From NCBI GenBank assembly GCA_028274465.1, contig CM051455.1:72960489-73024488 (forward strand): 64,000 nucleotides of DNA, written 5' to 3'. How positions within the stretch are numbered: position 1 is the first letter of the stretch; each line of letters opens with the position of its first letter. The translations under genes were made by a program, and so were the position numbers. Below the pieces are notes generated by a model. The model ran no database searches, was not told where the DNA came from, and was given only the letters and a program-made list of their open reading frames with translations. Source of the stretch: Plantago ovata (taxonomy: Eukaryota; Streptophyta; Magnoliopsida; Lamiales; Plantaginaceae). This document shows, piece after piece, positions 12,688-24,171 of the stretch.

Positions 12688-13583
12688 AGAGGAAGGTGGC
12701 TTGGGTCTCAAAAATACAGAAAACTTAAGTCAAGCTCTTCTTGATAAATGGATGTGGAAACTTGCTGCGGGAGGGGATTCTTTATGGGAAAAATCCTTGT
12801 GTCAAAGTATGGGAAATTCTTGGAGTGTGTCAATATTTGGAGGGAGGGTGGAAAGAAGAAATGTTGGTGATGTGATTTGTTAGGAGCCTTTGGTAATAAT
12901 GATTGGTTTTCTAATAATGGGTTGAAGGTGGTGGGCAACGGGTGTAAGACTATATTTTGGGAAAAGAGCCTAAAGGAAATATTTCCTAGTCTTTATCGGC
13001 TTGAATCAAATAAAACGTGTACTATAAATGAAAGAGTGTTGTCAAGGGATGAGAGGGTTGGGTTTAATTGGCACTGGTGTCGAAGTCTTAGGGAAAGACA
13101 TAAAGAAGTTGTGAAACACATAGAACTTTTTTTTGGTGGATTTCCAGTTAAGGTAAGGGGTTGAGGATAAATGGATTTGGTTGGGTAGCGATGCTAATGT
13201 TTACTCAACTAAAGATGGCTATAAAAAATTAAATGTTAAAAGGGAGGAAAATCCAATGAAAAAGTGGTCTATTATGGTTTGGAATAATCTTGTTCCATGT
13301 AAAGTAAATGTGTTTGTGTGGAAGATACTTAAAAATAAAATTCCAGCTAAATAGAACTTGGACAAAAGGGGAGTGTTTATGCGTTTGGAGGATCAGATAT
13401 CTAAACGATGCGGGCAAGAGGGTTTGGAAACTACTAATCATGTGATGGGTGAGTGTTTGTTTGCGAAGAGGGTTCTTTTGTACAAATGGTTAAATGTGGA
13501 TGTTGGAAATTTTGAAAGTGTAGAAGTGCGCCTTAAAAAACACTTGAAGAATAAAAAATAAGAAATATTGGCATGTTTTATTG
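12688..13583 (+). pseudogene. LINE (L1-type) ORF2 C-terminal fragment, 5' part
   Basis: Frames read GLGLKNTENLSQALLDKWMWKL, WFSNNGLKVVGNGCKTIFW, DKWIWLGSDANVYS, WNNLVPCKVNVFVWKIL and CGQEGLETTNHVMGEC. These are typical of the region after reverse transcriptase in plant L1 elements, including the zf-RVT-like Cys/His segment. Frame changes and stops occur near 12880, 13160 and 13350. The reverse transcriptase core is absent, as is usual for 5'-truncated LINEs. The fragment stops at the CACTA insertion and resumes at 15893. Confidence 0.85.
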
Positions 13584-13603
13584 CACTACAAGAAAACAGG
13601 AGA

Positions 13604-13930
13604 ATAGCGACGGATGCCATCCGTCACTATTCAGGCCCGATCCGTCGCTAACAGGGTTTAGCGACGGGCCACCCGTCGCTAAATAGGACGTCGCAAAAAG
13701 TGGCGTCGCTAAATGAATTAGCGACGAATCGGGTTTATCCGTTCCTAATTTTAGCGACGGGTAAAATTATCCGTCGCTCAGTTGGTCAACGCAAATTGAG
13801 CAACAGATAGATTTATCCGTATCTAAATTTGGCGACGGATAAGTTTATCCGTCTCCAAATTCTGGGACACGTGGCTCCACTTACACTGGTTGAAGCGTAG
13901 CGACGGATAAGCTCATCCGTCGCTAAATCT
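13604..13930. repeat. CACTA left subterminal repeat array
   Basis: About a dozen copies of TAGCGACGG, GCGACGGAT or the reverse CCGTCGCTA occur at irregular spacing, many as inverted pairs. The composition is sharply GC-richer than the interior. They are likely binding sites for an En/Spm-type transposase (family knowledge). Confidence 0.85.
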
Positions 13931-14039
13931 GATTTTATTTAAAAATAAATTTCTATTTCGCTTTTTCTGTTTCTTTTAATTTCTTTTATTCACCTACAAT
14001 ATAATAAAATATTAAAATATATTTTTTTTAATGCAATAA

Positions 14040-14109
14040 GGGGTGCTGCGAGAATCGAACTCGCGACCTCTTGCACTTAGCGAGAATCATACCATCAGAC
14101 CGAACACCC
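14040..14109 (-). pseudogene. tRNA-Pro-like sequence inside the CACTA element
   Basis: The minus strand starts GGGTGTTCGGTCTGATGG and ends AGTTCGATTCTCGCAGCACC plus CC. The acceptor arms pair (GGGTGTT with AGCACCC, one G-U). The T arm GCGAG/CTCGC with loop TTCGATT is intact and the D arm is recognisable. It resembles plant tRNA-Pro, but the anticodon arm is about two bases short and has a mismatch, so no normal 7-nt anticodon loop forms. Probably a captured, decayed tRNA gene. Confidence 0.6.
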
Positions 14110-14333
14110 ATTTTCTTATACTATATGAAAATGATCCAATATGCACGACAAAACACCTTATGCACAAATCATTACCAGCTTGCTTATATCTAAATAGGCC
14201 ATGCTCTAATCTAACAATACATATGAAATATTTCGTACAATAGGCAATGCTCCAATTTAACCTAAAAACCTTTATTCAAACGTGCATTTTAAAAGGCAAT
14301 GCCCCAACTACAACAAGGAAGAGAATTGCTTAC

Positions 14334-14433
14334 TGTGAAGTTAGCAGCTTCCTTGGCAGGGTCATCGTTGGAGTTGGAGGCAACGTAACCTCTCTTTAGA
14401 TAAAAGAACACTTCCTTACCCTTGTTGAATGCT
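14334..14433 (-). other. Captured exon-like fragment in CACTA
   Basis: The minus strand gives a pyrimidine-rich stretch ending TTGTAG, an open stretch encoding [16 protein letters not shown] then [16 protein letters not shown], and a donor-like ACA/GTAAGC at 14334/14333. The codons look like real protein, unlike the surrounding AT-rich DNA. I do not recognise the protein. Another donor-like CGAAG/GTACTA lies further 5' on the same strand near 15325. Gene-fragment capture by CACTA elements is known; here it is inference. Confidence 0.45.
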
Positions 14434-15554
14434 CAAACTACAAGAAGAAGAAGATAACGCTTATATAATCATCGCAAGTCCATATATATACACCAACCAA
14501 GAAGAAGTAAAAATAAAAGGAAAATAAGTCCAAGAGCTAATAGAGCATGTAGTGTGACTTCACAAGTGTAAATCAAAATCAATTCTTAATCCAGCACAAA
14601 CCAATATAAATATAGTTAAACCAAGATTCAAGAATCTCTTCAAGTTGTGCATGAAGTTAAAACAGTAAACAGAGACGAGACTCTGTTAAATTTCAAGAGT
14701 TACATCGACGAACATGTTTACAAAATATCATTATCACATAGAAACCAATAGAAATTACTTGTTCTTGCCATAATTTCTAGAAGGCAGATTCTTCTAATCT
14801 CAATGATAACAAACAAATTCTTCAAGAACACTTGGTACTATTTTCTCGTATAAATTCGAAGCAAAATGCTACCGCAGATAAGAATAAGCCTCACAACATA
14901 TTGAAATTATTAGCTTATTGAAATTCTCCTAGCACAACAACTAAGTCTTTCATTTGATGAATCACATAACCTACTATATACCCATCATATTAATCACCAT
15001 ACATGGACAAGAACATATGCCGCTGGTTCAAACGACTGAATAATAAGGCTATTACTAAATCAAACTCAGAAAAATTACGTGAATTAAGAACCCTAAATCT
15101 ATAAATTATCCAATTTCAATCATAAACTATCCAATTTATAGTGCAAACTTAGAAAAAATACGTTAATAATAAGAACCCTAAATCTATAAATTATTCAATT
15201 TCAACCATGAACAACTACATAATAGAACATACACTACTAATACAAAACATACAATTGATAGAAATAGTTCAAATTGTAAAAAATAAAAAATAATGAAAGT
15301 TAGGGTTAGAATTAGTACCTTCGATTTGGGAAAAAATAAACAATGAAATCACGAATTGTTTGTACATTCAACTTCCTTGTCAAACGAGCTTCGATTAGAC
15401 ACCAAGAACACAAAAAATGATAGAGTTTTGGTACATATATGAAAAAGGGGGAAATGGAGATAAGAAGAGAAGAGAAGAAGAAGAAGAAGAAGAATGAGGT
15501 GAAGAAGAAGACCTCTCTGGTCTTATCCGTTTTCCCTTTTTTTTTATTTTTTTT

Positions 15555-15870
15555 TAAATAGCGACGGATAAGTCGCTAAGCTTATGCGTCGCTAGGCCCA
15601 AATAAAATATTTTTTTCCTTATTTTTTTTCCTTTTTCTTTTCTTTTTTTTCCTTTTTTAATTAACAGTCAACGGAGGGGAGCGACGGATGATCTTATCCG
15701 TCAGCGACGGGTAAGCTTATCCGTTCCTACTTTACCGACAGATAAGATCATCCGTCGCTATCTAGTGGCGGTTTAAGGACGAACTGAGCTTAGAGCGCAG
15801 TTCGTCAATATCCGTCGCTAAATTTAGCGATCCGTCGCTATGTAGCGACGGATGAGTATCCGTCGCTAAA
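15555..15870. repeat. CACTA right subterminal repeat array
   Basis: This mirrors the left array: about ten GCGACGG/CCGTCGC motifs, with a T-rich low-complexity stretch between 15600 and 15660. Confidence 0.85.
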
Positions 15871-15892
15871 TTGCTGTTTTCTTGTAGTGTTG

Positions 15893-16110
15893 GTGTGCAA
15901 CTCAATGGAATTTTGGAATTTGGAATGCTAAAAATGTTTTCCAATTTAAAAGGAGAGTGTTTCTGATCAAGTTTTCGAGAAAATAACACTCACCACATGG
16001 TCCTGCTAAAAGGTAAGGGTCTCTTGATTAATTACAAACAATTTCACTCTTGGATTTTTGATCCAATTAAATGTCTATGAGAATTACGCTTGGTCGGAAT
16101 AATTTTTTTT
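15893..16110 (+). pseudogene. LINE ORF2 C-terminal fragment, 3' part
   Basis: It continues the frame broken by the CACTA element (WCATQWNFGIWNAKNVFQFK), the usual last conserved block of plant L1 ORF2 proteins. Downstream there are stops and no clear poly-A tail before gypsy element C. The right boundary is approximate. Confidence 0.75.
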
Positions 16111-16186
16111 GCAGGTTGTGATTTAGAGAGGCAGCGGAAAGGTCTTTGGTTCGTGTTACGAAGGGCTGGATTTTATCAAATGCAAC

Positions 16187-17029
16187 TGATATGACATATA
16201 ATATCCTACTCGCGGACCTCTACTTGTCCGCGAGGTACAGAAGAAGATCCTGCGGAGAGGCTTAGATAATCATCAACCCCGACAAGAAGGAGGCTTACCA
16301 AGGTGTGGCGCCGCCACGTGGCCCTACGTGTAAGTATGGAAGATCCGAAAAGGCATGGGACCAAAGTAATGGCCCTGCACGCGGAAAGAAGACCTCCGCG
16401 AAGAGCTACAACCATGCTTAGCCCGCAAGGAAATACTCTGTGCAAGCACACCCTGAGTGGCTTATACGTAGAGTGTCATAGAAGACTCCCCGCAACGGAG
16501 GGAGGCTGCACTGGAAGAAGACTTCCGCCAAGAGCTATAGCCTAGCTTAGCCCGTGAGGAAATACTCCATGTAGGCACGCCCTGCGCAACCTACGTGAAG
16601 ATTATTATAGAAGACTCCCTCCAGCTAAGGGAGGTAGCGCCAGTAGAAGACTTGTCTGCGCCTTACATACAAGATGTACAGAAGAATAGTGTGAGAGTCG
16701 GATATCAAAGAAGAAAGGCCTCTCACTCAAGCTGCCTCTATAAATAGAACGCATGTCTCACATTTGGAGATAACCCTCATTCTATCACCAATATACTACT
16801 CTCTAAACAACCCTTCCAAGGTTCAAGTAAAGTCTTGTACCGGTTTGTCCAAGGCAAGCCGGTCAGAAAGGGATTTAACTACCTTTCTCTATCCGCGCAG
16901 GTACCACAGGCCGCGGGGGGTACAAACATTGAAGGTGGAGCTGATCTTGTAGTATAGTTGTGGCTCATTTATAGGCCATAAGTGTAGTTACAATGATATC
17001 TATACGTTGTGTAATATTTGGTTACATCA
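16187..17029 (+). mobile_element. Ty3/gypsy element C, 5' LTR
   Basis: The right end is well defined: ...GGTTACATCA followed at once by a gypsy-type primer site. A TATA box lies at 16738-16747. The interior has near-repeated blocks of AGAAGACT(T/C)CC with GTGAGGAAATACTC. The left end is a guess (TGATATGACA at 16187), since no second LTR exists in the window for comparison. Confidence 0.7.
16738..16747 (+). promoter_or_regulatory. TATA box of element C LTR
   Basis: CTATAAATAG lies about 290 bp before the LTR end. Confidence 0.65.
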
Positions 17030-17030
17030 T

Positions 17031-17048
17031 TGGCGCCGTCTGTGGGAA
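17031..17048 (+). other. Element C primer binding site
   Basis: TGGCGCCGTCTGTGGGAA follows the LTR by one base. This motif is common in plant Ty3/gypsy elements of Tat type. I do not assign the tRNA with confidence. Confidence 0.75.
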
Positions 17049-17077
17049 TCGAACATTAAAAGCCGATCAAAGGGAGT

Positions 17078-20000
17078 ATGGCACCACAAAAGAATGACAA
17101 CGCACCGACGACGCATCGAACCAAGCCACCTCGAGAACCTGTTGTAACGGTACCGATTTTTGAAAATAGAATTTTTTTTTCTCAGAAAATAAAGAAATTT
17201 TTGAATTTGAAAGTAACGGTAGTCAATAAATGCAATAACAGACTTTGGCGCCAAAACGCTTACATAATCAAAAGAATAACGGTTCAACGGTAACTAAAGA
17301 ATTTAAATAGTTTTTCTTCTTATTTCGAAAGAACAAAAATCCCAATGTAACACCCAATCCCAACTCTCAGTCGCTGGACGCCTAGTCTTGTTTGCCTTCA
17401 AAAGAATCTACAAGGAATTTTAAAACAGAAAGAGTGTGAGATAAAGGATCTCAGTGAGGTTCTAAGTGTAATAGACAGAAAAATAAACGGGTTTGAAAAC
17501 AAACATTTGTAGCAAGAAAAGCAGTAACAGAAACAGATAACATAGCAGAGACAGACAGAAACAGATAAGGTGAAGTCCGTTGGTGCCGCCCACCTTGTTA
17601 CTCCTACTCCCAGAATGCCCTTATATCTCCCTCCAGAGGGTAAAACTCTAGATAGAAACAGAAACAGAAACAGAACCTACAACCCTAATAGACCTCAGCG
17701 ACTTCTGCCTCGCGCCTAAAAGGGAATAGACTAGGCAATAACCAAATAAACCCGATAGTCCACACTATCCAAGTCTACCTAGTTACAACCTAATCGACCG
17801 GCCACACAGAAACAGACAGAAACAATAACAGATAAAGTGCTCGGATAACCGAGTTACATTCCTGCAGAAGAGTCAGTACAAACAGAACAACACCGTACAT
17901 AATAAAGTAAAATGGTCATACAAAGGAAATATTTACTTTTAAATCAGTAGCATACAGAATATAATACACATACCTATATATATACATGCCTAGCATATTG
18001 CCTTCCAAGTTTTAAAAACAAACTTTGGGGTGAACACTCACCTTAGCACGGGCGAGCAAAAACCACAAAGAGGACAGAAGGTCACGGAGCAACGTACGAA
18101 TCACCTAGACAAGAAGACTACCGTTACTAACTAAAATTCGAAACGGAAGTCTAAACGGTAAAAGTTAATCAGTCGAAGAAAAGGCATCAAAGGTGGGGCT
18201 CGAACTCAGGACCTTAAGGTTAAATTAGTTAGCACCAAACCAACTAGTCTAGTAAGTCAATTTGTTGAAAATCTTTAAGGAAAATGACTTGATGGTTAAT
18301 TTTAGAAAACAACAAACTCGTAAAGCTTTGTCAGAAGGTATTCACTAAAACAATTCGATTTTCATTAAGTAGAAAGGTTAAGATCTGTTGTTTAACAAAG
18401 CCAGTGTAATAAATACGCAAGAACTTTAAACAGGTTCACAACCCAAGATAGGAAGGGCAAAAGTCAACTTCAGTCAAACCAATTAACTACGGTCCAACTT
18501 TGTCCAAGGGTGAAAATGTCAATTCACATTCAACAGGGGCAACTCTGTAATTTCGAGGTTTAGCTAGGGTTTAAAAGTCAACACAGTAACTCAGGGGTAA
18601 ATCTGTTATTTTAGAAAACTCGGTCAACAGTCAAACAGCCAAACCAGTCAACAAAATACGAAAGGATAAAACGGTCACAATACCATTCAGGGATAAATCA
18701 GTCATTTTCATAAATCCAAATCAGTCCCAAACAAAACCTACATTACATAAATACCCCAAAACTTTTCTGAATCTCACAAAGGTCATAACCGTTTCTAAAT
18801 CGAGTAAAAAAATCCACAACTAGTCCAATACGAATCCAAACATCAATCCAAAAGGTCCAAATCGAGTTTAGGTCAATCCAGTAGGGGTAAAACCGTCCAA
18901 CTAAGTCCAGGGGTAAAATCATAAATTCAGCCCAAGGGGTAAAACGGTCAAGTCCAAATTTTGTAGGGAAATGGTCCACAATTCGAAAAGGTAACAACGA
19001 AGAAGAAGAAGAGAAAGGAATCGAGATTTACCTTTGAACGTTGAACGGAATGAATCGAACGGGATTCGGAGGAACCGGCGGAACAGAGCAGTGCCGGGGG
19101 GAAGACAGGGCCACGAACCGGACGAAGCAGACGTCACGAACAGAACCGTGCCGGGACAAAGCACGAACCGGACGGAGCAGCAGTCTGAGATCGAACAGAA
19201 CCGGACGAAGTCGGAGTGACGAACGGGCACGAGCAGATCGGAGCCGTCAGTCTGGGCGGGGTCACAGGATGGAGGATGATGATGGCGAGATGGGTTTCGC
19301 CGGTGGTTTCACGGCGGCTCAGGCGAGTCCGGGCAAAGTAGATGATGATAGTATATTGTGATGATGATTTGATGAGCAATGGTGATGACGATAATTTGGG
19401 GAAGATGATGGAGTCGGGTGAGACAAAGAGAGAGAGGCAGAGAATCTTCCCTTTTATTTTTGTTTGTGGGTGGCGTGTGAGAAGAGGATGAATGGAGGCA
19501 AATGGTTTTGGTTTTAGGGTTAGGTTTAGGTTAGATTAGTGGGCCAGTTGATGGGCCACGAAAAATGGGCCAGATAATGAAATTGGGCCTCAATTCAAAT
19601 TGCTAGCTGATCCAACGAAACGAATTACTACTACGTGAGCTATTAAATGATGAATTCGATAGCGCGGGAAAGAAATTAAATAACTATCGAATAAATTAAA
19701 TTATTCAGGCAATTAAATAATTGAAATAAATGAATAAATAATATAAAAAAAGGGGTGTTACACATGTAGTCGCAAATACATGAGCTAATGTCATCGAAGA
19801 TGTTAGGAATCGAGATGCAACAAAATCCAAGAGGGACGGGGAAACGGCCAACCCGAGCGGATCGACGAACTTGTTGGCAAAAGTATCAAAGGGAGTTGCT
19901 GCAAAAGAGAAGGTAATGGATATTTCAGTAATCCATATACCCGACGATGAACCTTCTCTAGACTTGCTAGCCGAACGCCTTATCGGCTATTGGGACTTGA

Positions 20001-21538
20001 ACAAGCCCGCACCAACGATATCCCAAGAGGCAAAGGAGGCATTAGAGGAGAGACGAGAGAATCAGCTTCAGCTATGTGAAGATGAAAATGTAGCAAAGAA
20101 GCATCCTCAGCTTCCAACAGTGGTAGCAAGGAACAGAACCGAGAAACGAAAAATCATAGCCTTAATCTCGAACGACGAGGAAAAGGAAGATGACGATCCT
20201 GAGCGGGAGGCGCCAGAGGACAAGAGTCGGACGTCGAACCCCCACTCCGCGAGGGGAAGCTGTGAGAATTCCACCCGCAAAATGACGAGGACAGTAGGAA
20301 GGAGGAGTCCCTGCGACATCCGGATGACGGATCCCAGAGGCGGAATCACAGGTCATAGAGACGCAAGATAAAAGGATATAGGGAATCGCGGAATTCCCTG
20401 TCATGGGAGATTAAGCGATCTTGTCTAAAATCCAAACCAGAAATCTCTACGCGCGATATTTCGAGATTCAGTGGGGACGCTTGCCCAACGAGCATCAGGC
20501 CTGGTTCGAGAGCTGCCCCCAAGTAAATGGGTATATGAACGATATGCTAGCCATGGCATTCTCGTCCTCGTTGCAAGGTCGTGCGATGGAATGGTACCTA
20601 ACCTTGAAACCCAAATCGATCTTCTCGTACAGATATATGGAAGTTTACATCCCACTTCGACAATTTTCGACGAAAGAAGAAACCTTGCAGTCACCTGGCG
20701 AACGTTGTACAAGATAGAAATGAAAGTTTACATTCTTATATCTCTAGATTTAACACAGCCTTGTTGGAAGTAGAGAAACACCCTTTCAACATAAGGATTG
20801 ATTATCTGTATCGCAACACTACCAATCGGCAGCTAGCAGAGGACCTATCATTGCGATGTCCCCAAGGAGAAAAGGAACTGGACGACACGCTGGATCGACA
20901 CATAGAGGCAAAAGATTTCAAGAAGAATGTTCCTTCCCGCGCGTTCGGAAGAGAAGGGGAAAAACCATCCCGACAAACGGGGGAAACGTATCCCAAGAGA
21001 GACACGAGCGGAAGAAAGAGGAGCAAGTCGTACATGGATACTTTTCCAATCCTAACTCTATCCCAGGCGGAGATATTAACCAAAATCGAGCATGAAAGAT
21101 ATATACGGTGGCCAAGCACATCTAGCAGAGGAAATGTGGAGAAGGATGAGGAAGAATATTGCGCGTACCATAGGATGCGGGGTCATGCGACAGATGATTG
21201 TCACACCTGCACGCAAGAGATGGTTCGATTGTTGTCGGAAGGACACCTTAAGCAATTTATCCCACCAGAAGGTCTGCGTCATGAGCGTAGGATGCAGGCA
21301 GAAGGATCGGAGAAAGGATATAGTAGCGTGTCTTAGTAGAGCAGGGTCAACATGGTACGAGGAAGTGAGCTGGCGGAGGGGACTATATAGAGATTATCTC
21401 AATCCGTTGGAAGCAATATCATATTACACTGAGAGACGAGAGAGAAGAGGAAGGAACGTCATCTCCTTCGACAATTCAGAACTACCACCCGTAGTCCCTG
21501 GTCAGGAGCATTTGCGGCACACCAGTCCCCGTTGGTAA
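17078..21538 (+). pseudogene. Element C gag, interrupted and frameshifted
   Basis: Gag begins with MAPQKNDNAPTTHRTKPP at 17078, is cut at 17142 by the solo-LTR insertion, and resumes at 19763. The pieces are: an acidic N-terminal segment (19871-20371); the Gag core with AFSSSLQGRAMEWYLTL (20421-20717); RNTTNRQLAEDLSL (from 20761); and a Cys-His motif CAYHRMRGHATDDC followed by RLLSEGHLKQFI, the usual end of Tat-type Gag. At least three frame changes separate them. The downstream protease and pol are missing because copia LTR 21540-24157 begins here. Tat-type assignment rests on these motifs and on the primer site. Confidence 0.8.
17143..19762 (-). mobile_element. Solo-LTR-like insertion (gypsy, Tekay/Del-type guess)
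   Basis: The 2,620-bp insert has TG...CA ends (TGTAAC at left, GTTACA at right) and splits element C gag. It is flanked by CCTGT (17138-17142) and CATGT (19763-19767), a 5-bp duplication with one mismatch. It encodes no retrotransposon domain. Read on the minus strand it begins TGTAACACCCC and holds AAGGTGAGTGTTCACCCC, both reminiscent of long chromovirus LTRs. A second TGTAACACCC at 17346 could be an alternative terminus but has no matching duplication. Confidence 0.65.
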
Positions 21539-21539
21539 T

Positions 21540-24157
21540 TGTAAGAAAATATGGCCAGAGTTACCCCTAGGGTATGCAGCGGAATTTCAAAATTTTTTTA
21601 ACATGCAGGTTAATTGATCATGCATATACCGTATATAATAAACACATTGATCAGAAGACTTACAATTAGGGCTGGGCATTGGGCTGTTCGGTTCAAACCG
21701 AACCGAACAATAAATTTTGTCCAATCCAAAAACCGAACCAAAATTTTGGATCGGTTTCGGTTTGATCCGAAAATTATCGATTCGGTTTCGGATTAATCCG
21801 AACTTTTTTTTTTTTTTTTTTTTTTTGAAGTTTCCATCAAATAGGCAGGCAGTAAATATCCAAATCAAACAGTTTTTTGCCACAAATATCCAAATCAAAC
21901 AGTAGTACTCTAATTAAAACAAAAGTCAAAACACCAGTTTAGTCAATTAGGGTTGAAAAATGAGGAGAAGACTAGAGTGCCGTATATATAATTTGTAAAA
22001 AATAATAATAATAATAATATTGATCGGATCGGTTTAATCTGATAAACCGCGATTTTTTAACCGAACCGAACCAAAAACCGAAATCTGTCAAAGTAATGAA
22101 CCGCGAACCGAACCGAAGATGCTGGATCGGATTGGTTCGGTTCGGTTTTTCGGTTTTTCGGATCGGTTTTTGGTTTTCGGTTATTATGCCCGGCCCTACT
22201 TAGAATACTCCAAAAGCAAGAGTAGGTATTGAATCAATATGCCAATCGATGAAGTCTTCGTAATAGTCCGGTGAATCTTCTCCTCCGTCGAAGTCGAAGA
22301 TATCTGCAATACTTTGATTATCTGCAAGACAATAAGAGTTAGTTTCTAGCTCTTTGAACCTCAACCTTGGTATCCACGGATGAACAACTTATTGGAAAGA
22401 ATGCTAGGATATTCTTTATGTGGCCAAGAAGATGGGATGTCAATTTTCCTCCGGCGGGAGTGGCGTGCGCGGCTATAGGGAGGTGGGAGAGCATGATTCA
22501 AAATAATCTTTTTTCAATCGTATGAAAGCTCTCTAATAGTCTACTATATATAGTAGCAATAGAAGCCTAAAGAGGAATCAATTAGACTTCATAAAGGAAT
22601 AAGAATCTAATTCTTATTGCACAAGGAAACCAATTTGAGTCTAGATTCATTCCTAATCAAATTAAAACTCAATCAGGAAAATCTAACTTACCCCTTGACT
22701 TCTAATATGGGAAGGAGTCGAACTCCTCCCCATACTACTGCTGGTCGCGCGGCTCATCAAGGGGGTTAGGTGGGTCCCGATTTTGGGACCCACTTATAAT
22801 TCTAAGGCAATTCAAAGTCCAAGTAGATTTTGCCCATGTGCATATATTAATTCTAAATTAACATATCCTTTCAAATCAAACCTCTATTATATTTCTAAAA
22901 TATAATCTTTAATTGTATTTACATAAAATACAATTAATCAATCAATTCAATTAATAATTCCAAATTATTAATTGAGCCGCAAATAATTATAATTAATTAC
23001 AAATCAATTATAATTCATCAATCACAATTAATTCTAAATTAATTGCGATTCCATCTTCAAGGATATTCGGATAAGCTGAATCACCACATAGTGTGACCCA
23101 TAGGGCCTCATTGTATTAAGCAAGTGCTACACTAGGCAACATGGAATTCATAGACGGTTCCATATGCAATATTACTACATGAGGACGTTTGAGAGGTTTC
23201 TCAAAGCAAACCCTTTCGTTGTGAAATCTGTTGTGCTCAACGCGGCGATGGTAACGTCCCTTCATCTGACTAACTCGAATGCATCTAGAATCGATGAAGT
23301 GTCTATCCCAATAATAAATCCACTGGCGTCTTTAGTGAGTTGCTTGGTGAATCCAATATCTATTATGACTATCATAATAATATTGATACGCTGGCCAGCG
23401 GTTTAACCAATCACAACTATGAACGACTATGAGCAGTGCTCTCCCGTGCTACACGTGAGAGATGAATCCTTCACAGAATCACTTATCACCCCATTTGTAT
23501 GTAGCCATAATCCTGGATCGTGTCTTGTGTCAACTGCTTATTCAGAGCTGACATCGACGGGTCCACCAAGGATATGGGGCAACAAATGTGATGATAAAGT
23601 CCTTTAAGTCCAACGGATGACTGGCATCACTTCGATAACTTTCCGGTTCCCATAGACACTTCGGTGTAGAGTATACATCGATGGGAGTTTTCGGTGGGTA
23701 CTTTCATTGTTCGGTAATCACCCTTCGAACAACTATGCGGAGTTATGGGAACGTTTCTACATTGTCTAACAATCCGTTCTGTGGTCGTGGGATCGGCTCA
23801 CACTTGCTCTAACAAGTATAACCTCCAGGCATACTAGTCTCACCTGGTTCATTCGGACCCCTACATCCGAGATGAACCTCGACCAGGGAGAGTTTGGGAT
23901 AGATGATAACTCACATAGCTCCCACTATCTGTGTGATTGGTCATCTATCCGAGGGGACATGTTTGATATCAATACAGACAGGAATAGAGATATGACATGC
24001 TGTATGCCTGGTGTAATATAAATATGAAAGCGATACTCAATAGTGAAACAAACAAACATATATTATATTACGTTGACTTGTGTAATAGTACATATATGCC
24101 CTTAATAAGGGCTGTCTGCCCTTAATAAAGACTGTCTCTAGGACATATACACTATCA
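21540..24157 (-). mobile_element. Copia A2, 3' LTR (LTR1 of the A run)
   Basis: On the plus strand it runs from TGTAAGAAAATATGG to ACACTATCA, so in element sense it starts TGATAGTG and ends in CTTACA. The next bases, 24158-24170, are the reverse of the A polypurine tract. Without the 532-bp MITE it is about 2.1 kb. It interrupts gypsy element C. Confidence 0.92.
21667..22198. mobile_element. hAT-type MITE in LTR1
   Basis: The ends are TAGGGCTGGGCA and TGCCCGGCCCTA, an imperfect 12-bp inverted repeat. They are flanked by 8-bp repeats CTTACAAT (21659-21666) and CTTAGAAT (22199-22206) with one mismatch, which points to hAT. The body is dominated by alternating CCGAACCG and CGGTTCGG motifs that could fold extensively, a 22-T run near 21805-21826 and an (AAT)n run near 22006-22020. 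It encodes nothing. The LTR sequence is continuous once it is removed. Confidence 0.88.
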
Positions 24158-24170
24158 ATCTCCCACTTGG
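24158..24170 (-). other. A2 polypurine tract
   Basis: The minus strand reads CCAAGTGGGAGAT next to the LTR start. Confidence 0.85.
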
Positions 24171-24171
24171 A

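Larger units (their letters stand above)
13584..15889. mobile_element. Non-autonomous CACTA (En/Spm-like) DNA transposon
   Basis: The element is 2,306 bp with terminal inverted repeats CACTACAAGAAAACAG / CTGTTTTCTTGTAGTG. It is flanked by a perfect 3-bp target duplication TTG (13581-13583 and 15890-15892), diagnostic for CACTA. Both ends carry arrays of GCGACGG / CCGTCGC motifs in both orientations, as in CACTA subterminal transposase-binding regions. No transposase is encoded. The interior holds a tRNA-like sequence and an exon-like fragment. It interrupts the LINE frame, which reads on (CFIA then LVWCATQWNFG) once the element and one TTG are removed. Confidence 0.96.

Noticed and set aside
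13604-13930. CRISPR-like spaced repeats (GCGACGG)
   Set aside because: Spacing is irregular, orientation is mixed, the genome is plant, and the arrays are explained as CACTA subterminal repeats.
16206-16545. Two overlapping ~80-aa frames on opposite strands in the element C LTR
   Set aside because: They lie in a GC-richer LTR upstream of the TATA box, with no recognisable domain.
18181-18250. tRNA-like boxes on the minus strand (GAGTTCGAGCCCCACC) inside the solo LTR
   Set aside because: The T-arm-like part is clear but no acceptor or anticodon arm can be drawn. Such boxes are common in long gypsy LTRs, so no tRNA or SINE call is made.
19034-19379. Overlapping 60-106-aa frames in the solo LTR
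   Set aside because: A locally GC-rich patch gives open frames on both strands; none has a domain, and no frame is preferred.
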